This document shows positions 45,870 through 59,211 of a stretch of 64,000 nt of DNA, in pieces. This stretch comes from Nymphaea colorata. Its lineage: Eukaryota; Streptophyta; Magnoliopsida; Nymphaeales; Nymphaeaceae. Made by a program: the position numbers and the translations under genes. The notes beneath the pieces were generated by a model. It made no database searches. It saw nothing but the letters and a program-made list of their open reading frames with translations, and was not told the origin of the DNA. The first letter of the stretch is position 1. Each line of letters opens with the position of its first letter. Where the stretch lies: the NCBI RefSeq assembly GCF_008831285.2, contig NC_045138.2, positions 2,832,143 to 2,896,142 on the forward strand, read 5' to 3'.

Positions 45870-48800
45870 ATGCAAATTGCTTTCCCAAAACTTCTCGAGC
45901 CGAGGCTCCATCAGGTCCACTGATGAGGCTTCTTCCTCATCAACTCCGGGATTTGGAGGTTAGGAGTGCCAATTGGCTAACGTGCCCCAAAGATGGGACC
46001 TCAGACCTGCTCCCCTGTTTCGTTGTAAATTGACGCATGTCAAGCTCCAACGGTGGACAGCGCAACCCTGTCCATTGGTGTGAAGCCCCATGAACCTCTG
46101 CATTAACTCCGGAGACGGAGGAGTCAAGAATGACTTGTGATTCCTGTTTCTCTCTTCTTCCGGAATCAGAACCATATCCACGAAATTCCTTGTCAGTCCA
46201 AGAACCCTACAATGTAAACAACAAAATGAAAAAGCATGATCATCAAGATGGAAACTGCTACAAAATGACCAAACTCATTTAGCCAGAAAAGATGCTCCAC
46301 AATGGGCATTTCTCAAAAGATTGTCGGCAAAAGAAATGGTGGAGCTAAGACTGTTGACAAAAGCTAGAGAGGCTGAACAAGATGCTAAACTTTGCATTTT
46401 CGTAACAAATCAGCATCTTGATCAGAATATAACAGGCAATTTCAGTAAACCAAGCATCAGCAAATAGACCATCATCAAACTGCCGATTAAGTAAAACCGT
46501 ATAAGAAAATGTTTCTAGTTTTAGTAGATAGCGCCCTGTCCTGCAGCTTATGTTCTAGAAGAAGCATTTAAAGTATGTAGTACATGCGTTTAAAGAATGC
46601 AAATAAAATGAAATATTTTGGAAATCTATGCAATTTGCAGAAGGATCAAGGGCGCTTAGTTTGTATATAAAGGATAAGGAGGCTTAGTCTGTTCAGAAAA
46701 CAGACCAAGCAAGCCTAATTTTTAGGAAAATGGAATGAGAGGCTTAATTTGTAGAAAAAATAAACCAAGGAGGCTTTATTGGTAGAGAAAAGGTATAAAG
46801 AGGCATAATCTGTAGGAAAATGACTAAAGATGCTGAAGTGGCTAAATCTTGGACAAGAAGAATGCTTCCTAATGAACAATACTGAAAGTTACCTGCATGA
46901 ACTGTAGTGAAAATTTTCTCGTTCTCTTATCAGGAGTAATGGTAGAGAGGATCTGGACAACTTCAGCCATTGTAGGTCTTAGATCTGGATCAAAGTTGAG
47001 ACATTCTCGTGCCAACTGAGACATCACAAGTACTTCCACTTCTGGAAATTGTCCTTTAAGCAGAGGGTCAGTTAGCGCCTTTACCACATGTTTGCTGTCC
47101 TTCAGTAAAGATAACGCCTGTAACACAAGGCCAAGAAATTTTTCAACTTAATCATTGTAAACTGTTTGAATAAACACTACGAAAACTCATAATTGAGGCA
47201 ATCATGCCATGGAAAATGGGAGAACTAAGGCTGGACCCCCTGGCCAGCACCTGGATCTCTTCAAGCTTGTTAAAAGCCAAAGCAATGCAATATTAGAATA
47301 AGTTTCCATAGTATCAATCGCATCATTTTATGTAGGAGTCCTAGCCTATCAGCTGAAGTGCCAAACAATCATACTGGAGTGGAGTTGAGCTGGAATGGGA
47401 ATGCATGTCAACAGCATCTTCTCCAGTATTTAGTTGAAATTGGCACATCTTCACTCCCATCATCACTCTTATCAACCAACTCTGCTGCATCCAAACAACC
47501 AAGGATACAGGTTGTTTGGACAATAGCCACCAAATATCATTAATTCTTCGTTTTAACTTTTCTTTTGAATACCCAGAGAGAACTTAGAATCGGTGATAAA
47601 ACAAAAAACAACCTAAACAGACCAGGCTTACAAGAGTAGCATCCCTGGTCCCTTTTATTGAAGAAGTTGCGCAGGTATAAATGGCACAGAAGCATGTAGA
47701 GGTTGCGATTTAAGCTCAATGACCCACAAATGTTCAGAGCTCCCAAAATAAGGAATGTTTGTTATGTAGAAAACACTTGGACCAAATCATGCTCAAAGTA
47801 AACAGAGATACATGAAATATAGGTGTTGTTGAAACCATCAGAATATTATGAGGTATCCAACGAAGCATCAGGTTGCTGCAGGAACTTAGTGAAAAAATAA
47901 GACCATTTTGTAGCTTACCCACATCACGTGTAACAAGCCGACCCACTCCCGGGCTCAGGCCCTTGGTTCGACGGATCCCAACCCGCCCTCTAGAAGTTTT
48001 GGCTCCAACTTGAAAAAGGCTAGTAACCAAGACAATCTTCTCATCAATGACCATATTTATAAACCCTTGAAGATTCCTCACAATACGGGACTAAACTTCT
48101 GGGGTGTTACAATCTACCCCCCTTAAGGCACACGCGTCCGCACTTGTGGGACCCTAGGTCTGAGTGTTGAACCGGCTCTGATACCACTGTAACAAGCCGA
48201 CCCACTCCCGAGCTCGGGCTGCTGGTTCGGCGGATCCCAACCTGCCCCCTAGTAGTTTTGGCTTCAACCTGAAAAAGGCTAGGAACCAGGACAATCTTCT
48301 CATCAATGACTCCCTTTATAAACCCTTGAAGATTCCTCACAATCTTCGATACGGGACTAAACTTCTGGGGTGTTACAATCTACCCCCTTAAGGCACACGC
48401 GTCCGCACGTGTGGGACCCTAGGTCTGAGTGTTGAACCGGATCTGATACCACTGTAACAAGCCGACCCACTCCCGGGCTCGGGCTCCTGGTTCGGCGGAT
48501 CCCAACCGCCCCCTAGTAGTTTCGGCTCCAACCTGAAAAAGGCTAGGAACCAGGACAATCTTCTCATCAATGACCTCCAATCGAAGATTCCTCACAATCT
48601 TCGATACGGGACTAAACTTCTGGGGTGTTACATCACGAGGCTCTCTTGACCCTTCTTGGCTGACAGAGTAATTGGTGGGCGACCACTTATTAACTCAAGG
48701 AGAACAACACCAAAACTGAAAACATCTGATTTTAGTGATGCTCTACCAGTGATTGCATACTCTGGAGCAAAATATCCAAAAGTCCCAAGCATCCGAGCTG

Positions 48801-51800
48801 GAGAACTAGGACAGCTGGGTTGATCATCATTAGCAATTCGTGTAGCCATCCCAAGATCACTTATCTGACAAGACCATATCAAATAAAAATTTCCTAAGAC
48901 CAACAATGGAATATGCACCCATACATTTGAAGAGAGAAAAATGGCATTCACTTAACATTCATGTGCATACAAGGAGACAGATTGTATGAGACAGACAAAA
49001 CACACACACATACCCATCAACACATATACACATGGATAAAACACTAATTGAAGAAACCTGGAAAATACCAATCATCAGGTTCTTGCCATCACAGAAGAGA
49101 TGCCTTTATTTCTCTCATGACAAAAAAGTGAAAAACGTTAGGAATCCAGTTGTATGATAGGTCATTGCACTAAGTCATGCAGCAGCAAAGTAGTATGAAA
49201 ACTCAAGGGGAATGTCTTTCCTCTTATTGAAGAAGCCAAGGCATGTTTCATAGATTCTACATTTCTTTTTAAGATGAAACCTAAAACAGATGGAAATACT
49301 CATAATTAGAATACTAATCTCATATTCTAGCATATATCTCCGCAAGGACGTTAAAATCATTTTCTGCCTGCTAATCAAATTCAATGATTCAAATGATATT
49401 ATATACATGTTTCCATGTGAATTTTTCATGATGGTGAAATTTTTTTTATGATTAGGAAATAGTTGCAACATGCTGGATGAAAATCCTGAGTTTGTCTTGT
49501 CTCCAAAATAACATAAAGTACTTGTCAAGAGGACCATGTGCATGTGACCCCTTGTGAAACCAGAAAGCAATTACTAGCGTCTTTGAGTCACATGAGCCAA
49601 ACTGTTAATTATAAAATAATTATTCAGTTGGATCTAAGCACCCCAAATAAACCATCAGTCAGGAAATGCATGAATTTCATAGGGATCTTCCTTTTCAACT
49701 TTTCTTTTGGGTTGTTGTTTCATGAACTTGTTGACCATTTTAGCATGGGCAACACACTGAACCACAGCATATAACTTGCAGTTGAGGTTTCACAAGTTAC
49801 AACACTAGCCTTGAGTGCCTTTCTAATTTGCCATTAAATAATCATTATAGACACCCTGTTCTTTATTCTTGAATCTTTATCATGCATTTACCAGAATACC
49901 CATGAGAAATAACAAATACCTGGCAAAGCAGTTGCTAGCGTATAAAAAATCAGATCGTCTCACATAAGCACTAATCAAAATTGGCAATATCCACATGGCG
50001 CTTCAAGTCCTTAGCACGAAGTTGACCACAGTGCCACTTAGATAAACATAAGCATCAAAATTGCCACCAAAAAGAATTTGATTACCTTGGACCTCCAATT
50101 GCTGTCCAGAAGAAGAACGTTGCTGGATTTGACATCTCTATGTAGGATCGTAGGAGCAGCAGCTTCATGGGGATACTCCAATCCTTTTGCAGCCCCAATT
50201 GCAATACCAACACGTGTGGCCCAATCTAGTGGTTCCTTCTGTTTTGCATCTCAATGGCACCGAAGATTACCATTTGGCATGTACTCAAATATTTGAAGAC
50301 GTTCACAATATTTCCCTTGAGAAACAGAACAGTAACCAAGCAAAGGCACAATATTGAAGTGGTTCAGTCTTGCTATCATCTCAACCTGAGAAAATAAAGA
50401 TCAGTCACTTCACAACTTTTAGAAGAATAAGATTTAAGTAGATGTGGTACAAGGTCTGCAGACTTCTTGGAAAAATTAGTTAAAATCACAACCTTTAGAT
50501 CTACAAAATCTATAAATGTTAACTTCTTCCATCATCCAAAAACCTGATTTAGTTTCTTTAGATCAGTCAATCAAAAGGCTACAACGTAAGCCAACCAATT
50601 CTTACGAATCATGACTAGCTGCTGGCCTGTTTCTCACATTTAGCAAGTTGGAGATGTTTGTCTACTCAAAAGAAGCCATGCAGCCCACGTATGTCAAAGG
50701 CCTGTTTCTCTAAGCAATCACATTGTGACATTGCACAGGACAGGGCAGGGCTTGCCATCTGATTCTAATACCTTGGCAATATAAAGCAGCTGGTTTATTC
50801 ATATTTTCAAATATAAATTAATGAAAAAATAAAAAATCCCATTCCTACTTTTCAGGACAGTATGCCTGACTGGTCAGATATCATTCTCATCCTTGTAATG
50901 CAACATAAACACACAAATCTTTCCTTAAATTCCAGCGATACTTTTTATGTTCATTTAAAAAGCAAGAAAAGTCCAGTCATCAAAGCAAAAGCAAATGCCT
51001 CTGGTAGACCAACCTCAGTAAGAAATTCAATATCAGCATCTGAACCTTTTTGAACTTCCAATCTCTTAACAGCAATATCTCTCCCATCCTTCAGTTGTCC
51101 ATAATAGACATTGCAACTTTCACCAATGCCGACAAGGTTTGAAAACTTGTTGGTCGCACGATCCAGCTCTGCATAAGTGATTGCCAGGAATCCGGTCTTT
51201 TTTCACCGTGCGCATGTAATGTTTCATCCATAACCATCCTGTGGACCCAAAGGTAAACTGTTAAAGATCCATCAATATGTGCAAAGTTAAAAAAGAACTG
51301 CACACATCAATGATAGTCCTTCCACATTAAAGATAAAAATATACATTTATAGGTTCCTGAAAGCACGACAAATATTATGGCCACAAGAGAGAAATGGCCT
51401 GCTAAGGACAAGCTACTCAAGCATACATATACATGCACAAAGGCCTGCAAGCATACACTGTGTGAAACATCAAAACATCCAACAAACATATGACAATTGA
51501 CAGCATTGACCACCTTGATTTCAGGAAAGTAAGCACATAGACTCATTTTCATTGAAATGGCAATTAAGTGATTAATGCGTATTAGTACAAACCAAAGTGT
51601 AGACCACAATAAGATGGTGAAACAATCTCAAGAAAAGCATTTTTCTGAATCAATACTTGACTAATAACATTTATCAAGAAATTGTGGAAAAGAAAAACAT
51701 AAAATGATGGTTCCAAAGGTTTCTGCAAAATCGCTAGTCCGGTTCAAGCATTGTCACAACTATCACTTTCAGGTATTAAGGGGTGAGATTTTTCTATAAA

Positions 51801-52601
51801 ACAGCAGAGTTGTTTTTCTCGGGAACAGATAAAGAAAATCTCGGCAGGTTTTAAAAAATTTAAAAAGGAAAAATCCTAAAAATAACATGTGAAAATAAAA
51901 ATCTGGTAATTAAAAATATAAAAAATGCAAAAAAAAGGAATAAATAAATAAATGTGAAAAAAAAACGTGTTTTTCGCTTTTTTCATTTTTGCATTAAAAA
52001 ATACATTTTTTCTGCTTTTTCAGCTATAAGTTTTTAATGCTCTTTTGCATTTTTTTTGGAATAAAACACATCTTCCGTGACAATGTTCGAAAGAAACAAC
52101 GCATCTCTTCCCACAATAAATCTAATAACACTTTGGACACATATCACGATGTTGAAAGAAAAATATTGCTGCTCAAGACTGTAATAAATCTGAAAAAAGG
52201 AGGTTAAATCATGACAAATGCAAGAGTACACCACAAAATAATATGCATAACTAACAAAAAAAATACTAATATAAAATAAAAATTAAGATGGTCTACATCT
52301 TGATGTTTGTTTTTTCAGTTACCTTTTGTTAAGTTGAAATAGGACTGCTTTTTTGCCCGGGATTCTTTTAGTGAAGTTGGTCTGTGGCTTATTAGGTTGC
52401 TAGAACTGTTAACACTTGCTTCACTTCCCACTGAAAATATCAATGACTGTACAGGAAATATTTCCTTTCTAGATAAACAGCAAATGATAGACGCAAGCAA
52501 TACTATGGTTGTAAGTAGGATGCATGCTAAGAGAGTATATACAACTGCTTTGCTGGAAATTTGCTTTGACGATGATTCTGACTTGCCAGGTTCTGCAGCT
52601 C
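45870..52601 (-). pseudogene. NCRK: NCRK-like receptor serine/threonine kinase pseudogene
   Basis: Minus-strand exons: 52601-52323 (membrane segment VVYTLLACILLTTIVLLASI and juxtamembrane SSSNLISHR), 51238-51014 (GIGESCNVYYG loop, AVKRL lysine), 50385-50086 ([17 protein letters not shown]), 48864-47919 ([34 protein letters not shown]), 47117-46893 (ARECLNFDPDLRPTMAEVV) and 46206 to about 45870 (tail, [12 protein letters not shown]). DLG in place of DFG is normal for NCRK. Lesions are: a frameshift between DRIPG and ITYAEL in the second exon; an in-frame TGA just after PNGNLR; an extra Leu in the NVLLLD stretch; a TRIM insertion in the DLGMA exon giving an immediate stop; and a shift before the VDLMEPR tail. 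The cysteine-rich ectodomain and signal peptide exons were not found upstream. In intact plants NCRK is a membrane kinase of the RLCK/RLK group. Confidence 0.88.
47929..48632 (-). mobile_element. Tandem TRIM: three LTRs and two interiors, inside a kinase exon
   Basis: LTRs are at 47929-48111, 48188-48377 and 48453-48632. Each is bounded by TGTAACA and TGTTACA. Interiors of 76 and 75 bp lie between them, each with the tRNA-Met primer site (reverse complement GCTCTGATACCA on the plus strand) and the CTACCCCCCTTAAG purine tract complement. The whole array has one pair of 5-bp target duplications, TCACG (47924-47928 and 48633-48637). The family is the same as at 41803. Sense strand equals that of the kinase gene. 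LTRs differ by small deletions. Confidence 0.95.
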
Positions 52602-54120
52602 CTGACAACAAAAAAACAGGATCAATAGTAATTTATTAGAGAAACTAAAAGATTAAGCAAGCTCAAAATCAAGATCCATGCAACAGTAAGATGTATGAAC
52701 ATGTTAAGCAAAAAAGGTAGATAAGAACCTGCAATGGGAAACTGATAAAAGATAGGAAGGGAAGGCAATCAGCAAAGGCAATTTTTTTAGTGTAGCTATG
52801 CAACCATATTTACAAGCAAACAATATATTGCCCGTAGCTTATTTTCCCCTTAAGATCCTGAACAGTTGCATGTTCTTACACAATTCAGCATAGCATAGTA
52901 TTTTACATGCCAATTTGGGAAAATAATAGTGTCTAGTGTTATACATTTAGTGTCATGTATACGTGTGGTGCCTAATATCAGTGTAGAGGCACACAAGAAT
53001 AAACACTCCAAAAATCATACGCAACTGTTCATCTCAAATAAGATTAAGGTCATAAAAACTGCGAATATGAAGCATCTACATAACATATTATGGCAATGAA
53101 ATGCCAGCTAATCCCAAAATGAAAAACAAAAAAAGAGAAAGAAATTTGATGATTGAAATCAACTGCATGATATCCATATCTAACACAAGTTTCACTAAGA
53201 TGAAGTGATCACGTATCTAGTGTTGCATAACACAGCCCTGCAGAGTAACTAATAATCCTGAATTCAGAACCCGTTTGCCTATAAAGGAAAGACAAACCAA
53301 AAGATGATTTTTCAACCAGCATAAAGATAAAGAGATTGCTTACCTAAGACATTAGACCACATATATGTTCTCAACCATAAAAACATACAACACCATAACC
53401 TACTCTCCAAAATTCCACTCCCCGATTAGAAAAATCAAAGTTTCCAACTATTGCTGGTGGATTGTATAAAAGAATGCAAGCTTAAGGTTTTGATCTTAGA
53501 TGATATACCAATTTTTCACTGTAAAAAAAGTGCTTGTATTAAGGGGAACTTTCTGGCAATAATCTTAATTTTGTATCATTTGACCACAACATCAGATTAT
53601 TGGTGCAAAGAAAATGTTCATTGGGCTATAACATGCCATTTTGAGCCTCTTATACAAGCTACAGGGTCATGAATGCCTTTTTGGCTCGTGACTCATAATT
53701 AATAAACAATCAGCATGGAACAAACCAGGAAACAAATGGAAACGGAACAAATAGAATCGCGAACATCTTTGAGAAATTAAGACTACCAACACTTAGCATG
53801 ACATTAAGTTATAAAATTTTGTAAGACGACCTTTTTTTCTTTTTCTAATTCCAGAATTTCTTAATGGCATGTTAGAAGTAACAGTCTTTCAGTTTTCTTT
53901 AACTCCATAAGTTTTCTATGTCCTCCTTGACAGAACTTTTCCTTGCCAAAATGAATAGATATTTCATAAAGAAGTGACCTGAATGTATTAGGTACAGGAC
54001 ATGCAATCAAGGGTTGAAAATGACTGGACAGTGACGGAAAGTGAAGGAGACATGGACAGGTTATGTTGTGCAAGACTTCTACATAGTTTAAGAAACACAT
54101 GCTTAAGAAAGAGGAAGGTT

Positions 54121-54600
54121 CATGTCCCCACACCCAAGCTTTTCGAGAATGTTTCACACTGGTGTCTACATCTGCACTCATGCCCACATCCATGTGACAT
54201 AAGCTCTTACATATTTCTTAAAAAAACTAGTTATATGTACTACTTCATATGAAATAAGGTATTAAAGAATAATCTTTTAGCACTTCATCAACACAGTTGT
54301 CTGACTGCCCAATATATACTAACCTTATGTGTCAGGGGATAGAAGCAACAGAAATATTCACCAAAATATAAGCAACAGAAGACACTGAGTGGACACATAT
54401 GTGTCACCTTGAAGACCAATTTCAAGCCCAAAGGAACAAGGTGGATATTACCGCTTATCCAAAGACCGTGTGCTCGATTAAAGGACAAAAATTGGATATG
54501 ATCGGGTCACAAGGAGTCAGGGAGCATCCAAATCATATTATTCTTTGGCTGCTCAAATTACTTGACCACAAGAATATGGAAGCCTGTCATTCATTCTTTG
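54121..54600 (+). repeat. 480-bp dispersed repeat, copy 2
   Basis: It is colinear with 1294-1773 without indels and differs at about seven positions. It lies upstream of the NCRK-like pseudogene. Between 52.7 and 54.1 kb I see no further exon. Confidence 0.85.
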
Positions 54601-55281
54601 GTTTCTCTGTTGTCTTGTAGCTGTTCCAGAGACCTGTCGCCGTTCTGGTGAGTGGTGACCTACTGCTTTGATCAACATTGAGCTGTCTTTCAGGTACCTT
54701 CCTTCGAGCCCCTACCTGTCTCTCTGTTTCTCACATACACAGTAACACAAGTGCATATTACGCTGGTTTTTCTTTTACTATGTTTTTACTGTCATTTCCC
54801 TAATCGGTCTAACGGATGCCCTTTTGCCTCTATTATGTTCATTTAGCCCTTTTTATTTATTTATGTAATATGCGCTAGTTTCTGTAATAAGTACTGAGTT
54901 TCTGGTTATTTTTAGGTTCAATCTCGTTAAACCTGAATCTAGTTTTATTGTGTGCATCATCAGAAATCACCCTTTTAAGCCTTTGTGTTCTGTTTTTTTT
55001 TTTAATCTCTTCTCATTTTCATAATATTGTTTGATCTCAGTCTTTTCTTGTGTTTCATTAATTCATGGATTTGAACACTTCACAATCTGCACAGACCACA
55101 GTTTTCATTGATGTCCACAAAATTATTTGTTTGTTTTCTTGAATAATGTGCTTATTTAGGTTCATTTGGTTCAACTATGTAGCTTTCTTATTGAGTTCGG
55201 GATGTCTATTCGTGTGCGCTTTGTTGCTTTGGGTCTGCTATTGTCTTTTCATTGTTTCAGAACTTTTATCTTTCACAAAAG

Positions 55282-56050
55282 TTACACTTGCTTGCAACAA
55301 TAATTCTGGTAATCTTTCAACAAATTATAGTATTCTTCAAGATTGTATGACATATTCCTTCTAGTCCTAGTAGTTGCAATCGTCGAAATTTCAGTGGTAG
55401 GAGTTGGAGGTGGAGGACTATCTTCATGAAGCATTTGTGTAAAGGATTGTGAAGTTTCAGGATTCATGTACATTGGAGTGGATTGAGATGCTGGTGTATG
55501 CGGTATTGGTTCAGCGTCCTCATGTATCAAGCTGTTTAATGTGTCTGACTCCAGTGGCATGAGAATCACCAAAGACCTCGACAAACTAGTCAAAGTATCT
55601 CCATAACTTGGGACCTCTGTACTTTTTCTTATTCGGATATTTTTGAAAAATTTCATGTGTTAAATAAACATGTAGTGAAGGTAAGTCAGACATATAACCT
55701 AATAGTAACATCTCGATAACATACTTCAATGTAGTCACTCCATACTTAGGGATTGACTTCAATACATTTGTTGATTGAGTCATACCCAAACTCTTTGTAT
55801 TCATAATTTCTTTCATGATTGTTAGGTTGAGTTTTGAGTACTTCAACTTGTTTTTAATTTTGTCTTTACTGAAATCTGGACTGAATCTTTCCATCATACT
55901 TTTTTCAATCGCTGTATATGCTTTAGACTTTAAACCTCTACCAGATTTCATACCCGGAATGCGTGATTGCTCCACAAGAAGTTGCACTAAATAGTCCATT
56001 TGTGTTTCAGTCCATGTCAGATTCTCCCTTGATGGACCGCTGTCGTCCAT
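55282..56050 (-). pseudogene. Myb/SANT-like DNA-binding protein remnant (PIF/Harbinger type)
   Basis: The minus-strand frame starts MDDSGPSRENLTWTETQMDY at 56050. It continues LVEQSRIPG, SKAYTAIEKSMMERF and FSKDKIKNKLKYSK, the pattern of the plant Myb/SANT-like domain often carried by Harbinger-class transposons and derived host genes. After KYRGPKLWRYFD there is an in-frame TAG. FVEVFGDSHATG continues beyond it, and then a frameshift leads into a Pro/Thr-rich region and an NLEEYYNLLKDY end (to 55282). One stop and one shift make it non-functional. No transposase ORF or TIR was identified around it, so it may be a transposon relic or a dead domesticated gene. Confidence 0.75.
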
Positions 56051-57049
56051 GCCAATGTTTTGGATAATATTTCTTCACTACTAGATATTTGAGTTGAAAC
56101 AATCTTGCATAACAGGGATTAGGGAAAGATCAATATTACAACAAACAGAAATTAACGCGCATCCATGACGGCGACATGCCCAAGAACATGTATACATCAG
56201 CCAGCGATCACATGAACTAAAGAAGCATATGAACAAGCAATCACATCCGACAAAACAAGCCAACAACACTTAAATTCATTGCTACTAGTTACCATTTGAG
56301 TAGTGACATAGCCATTTCACAGCTTCTATACAATTGTAACCAAACACTCCAGAAGCAAGTCTGACATTTTATATGGAACATGATGTCTAGCATGATTACT
56401 TATCCCATGAAAACCAATGCAATGGATTAGAATAATTAGACTAATCAGAACTTAGAAAAAGCCAATTGAATATGATTCAAAATACAAGGGACTTGCCCAT
56501 GTAAACAGAGACAAGAATAACTGTCCATTCCTGCATCTTAAGCACCTAATATGTACTTGATGGACACAACATTCACCTCTGTGAGGATTGCTTTTCCCTC
56601 TCTGCGTCAAACTTCCTTTGATCAAGATCCTTAAAAAGTCGCAAACCATGAAGGCCCTCTCTCTCGCCCTATCAACAGACTCCCCCTTGTAGAATGCAAT
56701 CTGTTAGATTCGTGGTGTGTTATTTATGAGCAAGTATCACCAATTAGCCACCCACAAAATTTTGTTAACCAATTAGTGGGTGAATTAATTGAGGGCTAAT
56801 GCTTGGTCAACTTTATATCCACCTAAGTTGTGTATGTTCGTGTAAACATTGGTCATGGAGACGGTGGATGTTATGCTTCGTATTTACTTTTACTCTCCAT
56901 TGGTCATGGCGCTCGTGAAATATTTTAGGAAAAACCAAGGAATGATAAAGAGGAAAAGGAAAATAAAGATCACCCGCATGTGATGGAGCTTTTGTGAGAA
57001 CGACGTGCATATAGATATATATATATAGGTTGCTTATCATGCTTTCATT

Positions 57050-57227
57050 CAGGGGCGGAGTCAGGATTTTTTCTACGGTCGAGTCAATACGATTCGCGGG
57101 TCGGACCAAAAGGAGCAACAAAGAGCGACGGGTCGGGTCAAACTAAAAAAATTTGATTTTTTCAATGTAAAATTTTTTTTCTGCGCTCACCCAGGCCATG
57201 GCTCGAGCGCCCCTCCCTCCGCCCCTG
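57050..57227 (+). mobile_element. CAGGGGCGGAG-type MITE (hAT-like), complete
   Basis: The left end CAGGGGCGGAGTCAGG and right end CCTCCCTCCGCCCCTG are terminal inverted repeats. The 178-bp element has an AT-rich centre. Flanks CTTTCATT and CTCCCATC agree at five of eight bases, fitting an aged 8-bp duplication. Confidence 0.75.
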
Positions 57228-58609
57228 CTCCCATCTCTCTCCAAATAAAAAATATCAAGTGCCCTTATACCACCAAATTTTTTATACCAAAAAAAACTCT
57301 TTTCACAAGATCAACTTGAACCAAAGAGTGTTTTCATACTAAATCAATAGTCATCGACAATCTAGCGGGTTGAAACTATGTATAAAGTATCTTTTAGCAT
57401 GTTTTTTAGGCGGTTTACTTCTTGTCCATGACATAAGAGACCTAGGATTCTCGTCTCTAAGCGGTTTACTTCTAAAATATCTTTCAGTCATCAACACTCT
57501 TGCGGGGATTCGGACTAGGAGATGACATTCCTTTGTAATAGGATTCATGTTTGGTTTTAAACAAATGTCTGATTGGATTCATATTTGTATCTGGATTCAA
57601 TTTCAAATAAATATCTTATATCCAATGCCCATAAAAGTTTATCCTTAACGCATTATAATGCGGTGCAGAGTCTGTCGCATATTAAAAAGTTGAATTTGGA
57701 GTCGGATCTGAAAATAAAGGTCCCATTTCATAGGGACTAAGATTGTGAATCTAGATATCAGATTATAATATGGTATAAACTTTATATTTGTCTTTATTAA
57801 TATCTGAATTTAAGTCTGAATATATGAATATCTAATTATCACTGAAAGTGACGTGTTATTAATGAGTTGTTAAATTTCTAGGTGAGCAGGAGGCTATCCA
57901 ACTGCTCAGAGTGAGGCCCGAAAGCTACACCCATGCCCTTACCTGCCGGGTTATGGGTTGCGTAAGAACTTAAGTAGGTATTGTACATCATTTAGCTAGA
58001 GTGTTTCAATCTCACCTTTTGCAGTTCATGAGAGTAACGCCCATGAAGATCGAACACGTGATGCACTATTAACATGTCGGCTGCTCGACCAGTTATGCTA
58101 AGCCCCTTGAAGCAATTAATTGTTAGATTTTTTTTTATAAAAATAATTAAGATAGCCACCAACTTTTATAAAACAGTTTCACTGGACTCAACTAAAAGTC
58201 TTAGGATTGAGGGGGGAAATGCTCGTTGTCGTTGGTGTGCCTAACTCTACGAATGGATGATGCGGCTGGGCAAGCCATGAAAACTTAGTTCTCAGCGTTT
58301 GCATTAAAACATCAATTCACTGCAAGAGCTAGTTGTGAGTCAACCTCATCAGTTTTTCATTGGTAAGGTTTTTGTGGGGTGAGGCTCCTTTTTAAGAGTA
58401 GAGAATTTATTGGATCCTTTTGTCATTATCCCCAGTAAAAAAAGTTTGTGATGACACTTCGCCTGTTTTTTAATGCATTTATTTCGCACGCACCGAAAGG
58501 TCGTTTCTTTAAGTATACCCATATGGGTGAGTTGTCCTTGTTTCTTGACTCGGACCGTTTGTTGTGACGGTTGGTTTCTTTTCATTTAAAGTGTTTGAAA
58601 GTAGGTTGG

Positions 58610-58819
58610 AGCTATGATTTTTTAAGATTTTTTTTTAGGGGATAGGGAGGCAAAACAGTCCAACTTCTGGATTCGAGTGGGATCAAATTGAACCTGAATC
58701 CAAACTACACATGGCACCACTACGCACAACTAAAAATCTTCAATTTTTTTAATGCATTTTTTTTTATTTGCTGGAGTGGGACCATGGCCTAGGCGGCCCC
58801 CTCCCTCCCTCCACCCCTG
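58610..58819 (+). mobile_element. CAGGGGCGGAG-type MITE, diverged
   Basis: The core matches the family and the right end is CCTCCCTCCACCCCTG. The left end is degraded (GGAGCTATGATTTTT). Confidence 0.55.
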
Positions 58820-59045
58820 TTTGAAAAGTTTTCGGTGCAAAAAATGTTACTAATGGGTAAATTGAAATATAGTTGAAACTGCATTCTTGGCATCCAAATC
58901 CTGTTTTGAAGCTTAAAAGGAAAAATATGTTGGATGCCGATGGGGTCTTCATGTGACCTATACCCATTCTTTAAAACATTAATTCATAATTAAACCTTAG
59001 GTAAATCTGGTCCAAATATATGGAGTAGGCCCACATGATCCTGGT

Positions 59046-59211
59046 CAGGGGCAGGGAGTGGGGGCTGAGAGGTGATTACAGAACCTTTTTTTTTTATATT
59101 GAAAAAGTTAAATTTTTTTAGTTTGGTTTGACCCGTTGCTCCTCTTGACGCGACCTGCAGATCGTTTGGCCCGTCCTTAAACAAACCTGTCTCTTCCCTT
59201 GATCCTAGTCA
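59046..59211 (-). mobile_element. CAGGGGCGGAG-type MITE, inverted copy
   Basis: The plus strand starts CAGGGGCAGGGAGTGGGGGC and ends AACCTGTCTCTTCCCTTG, the reverse orientation of the family. Confidence 0.6.
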
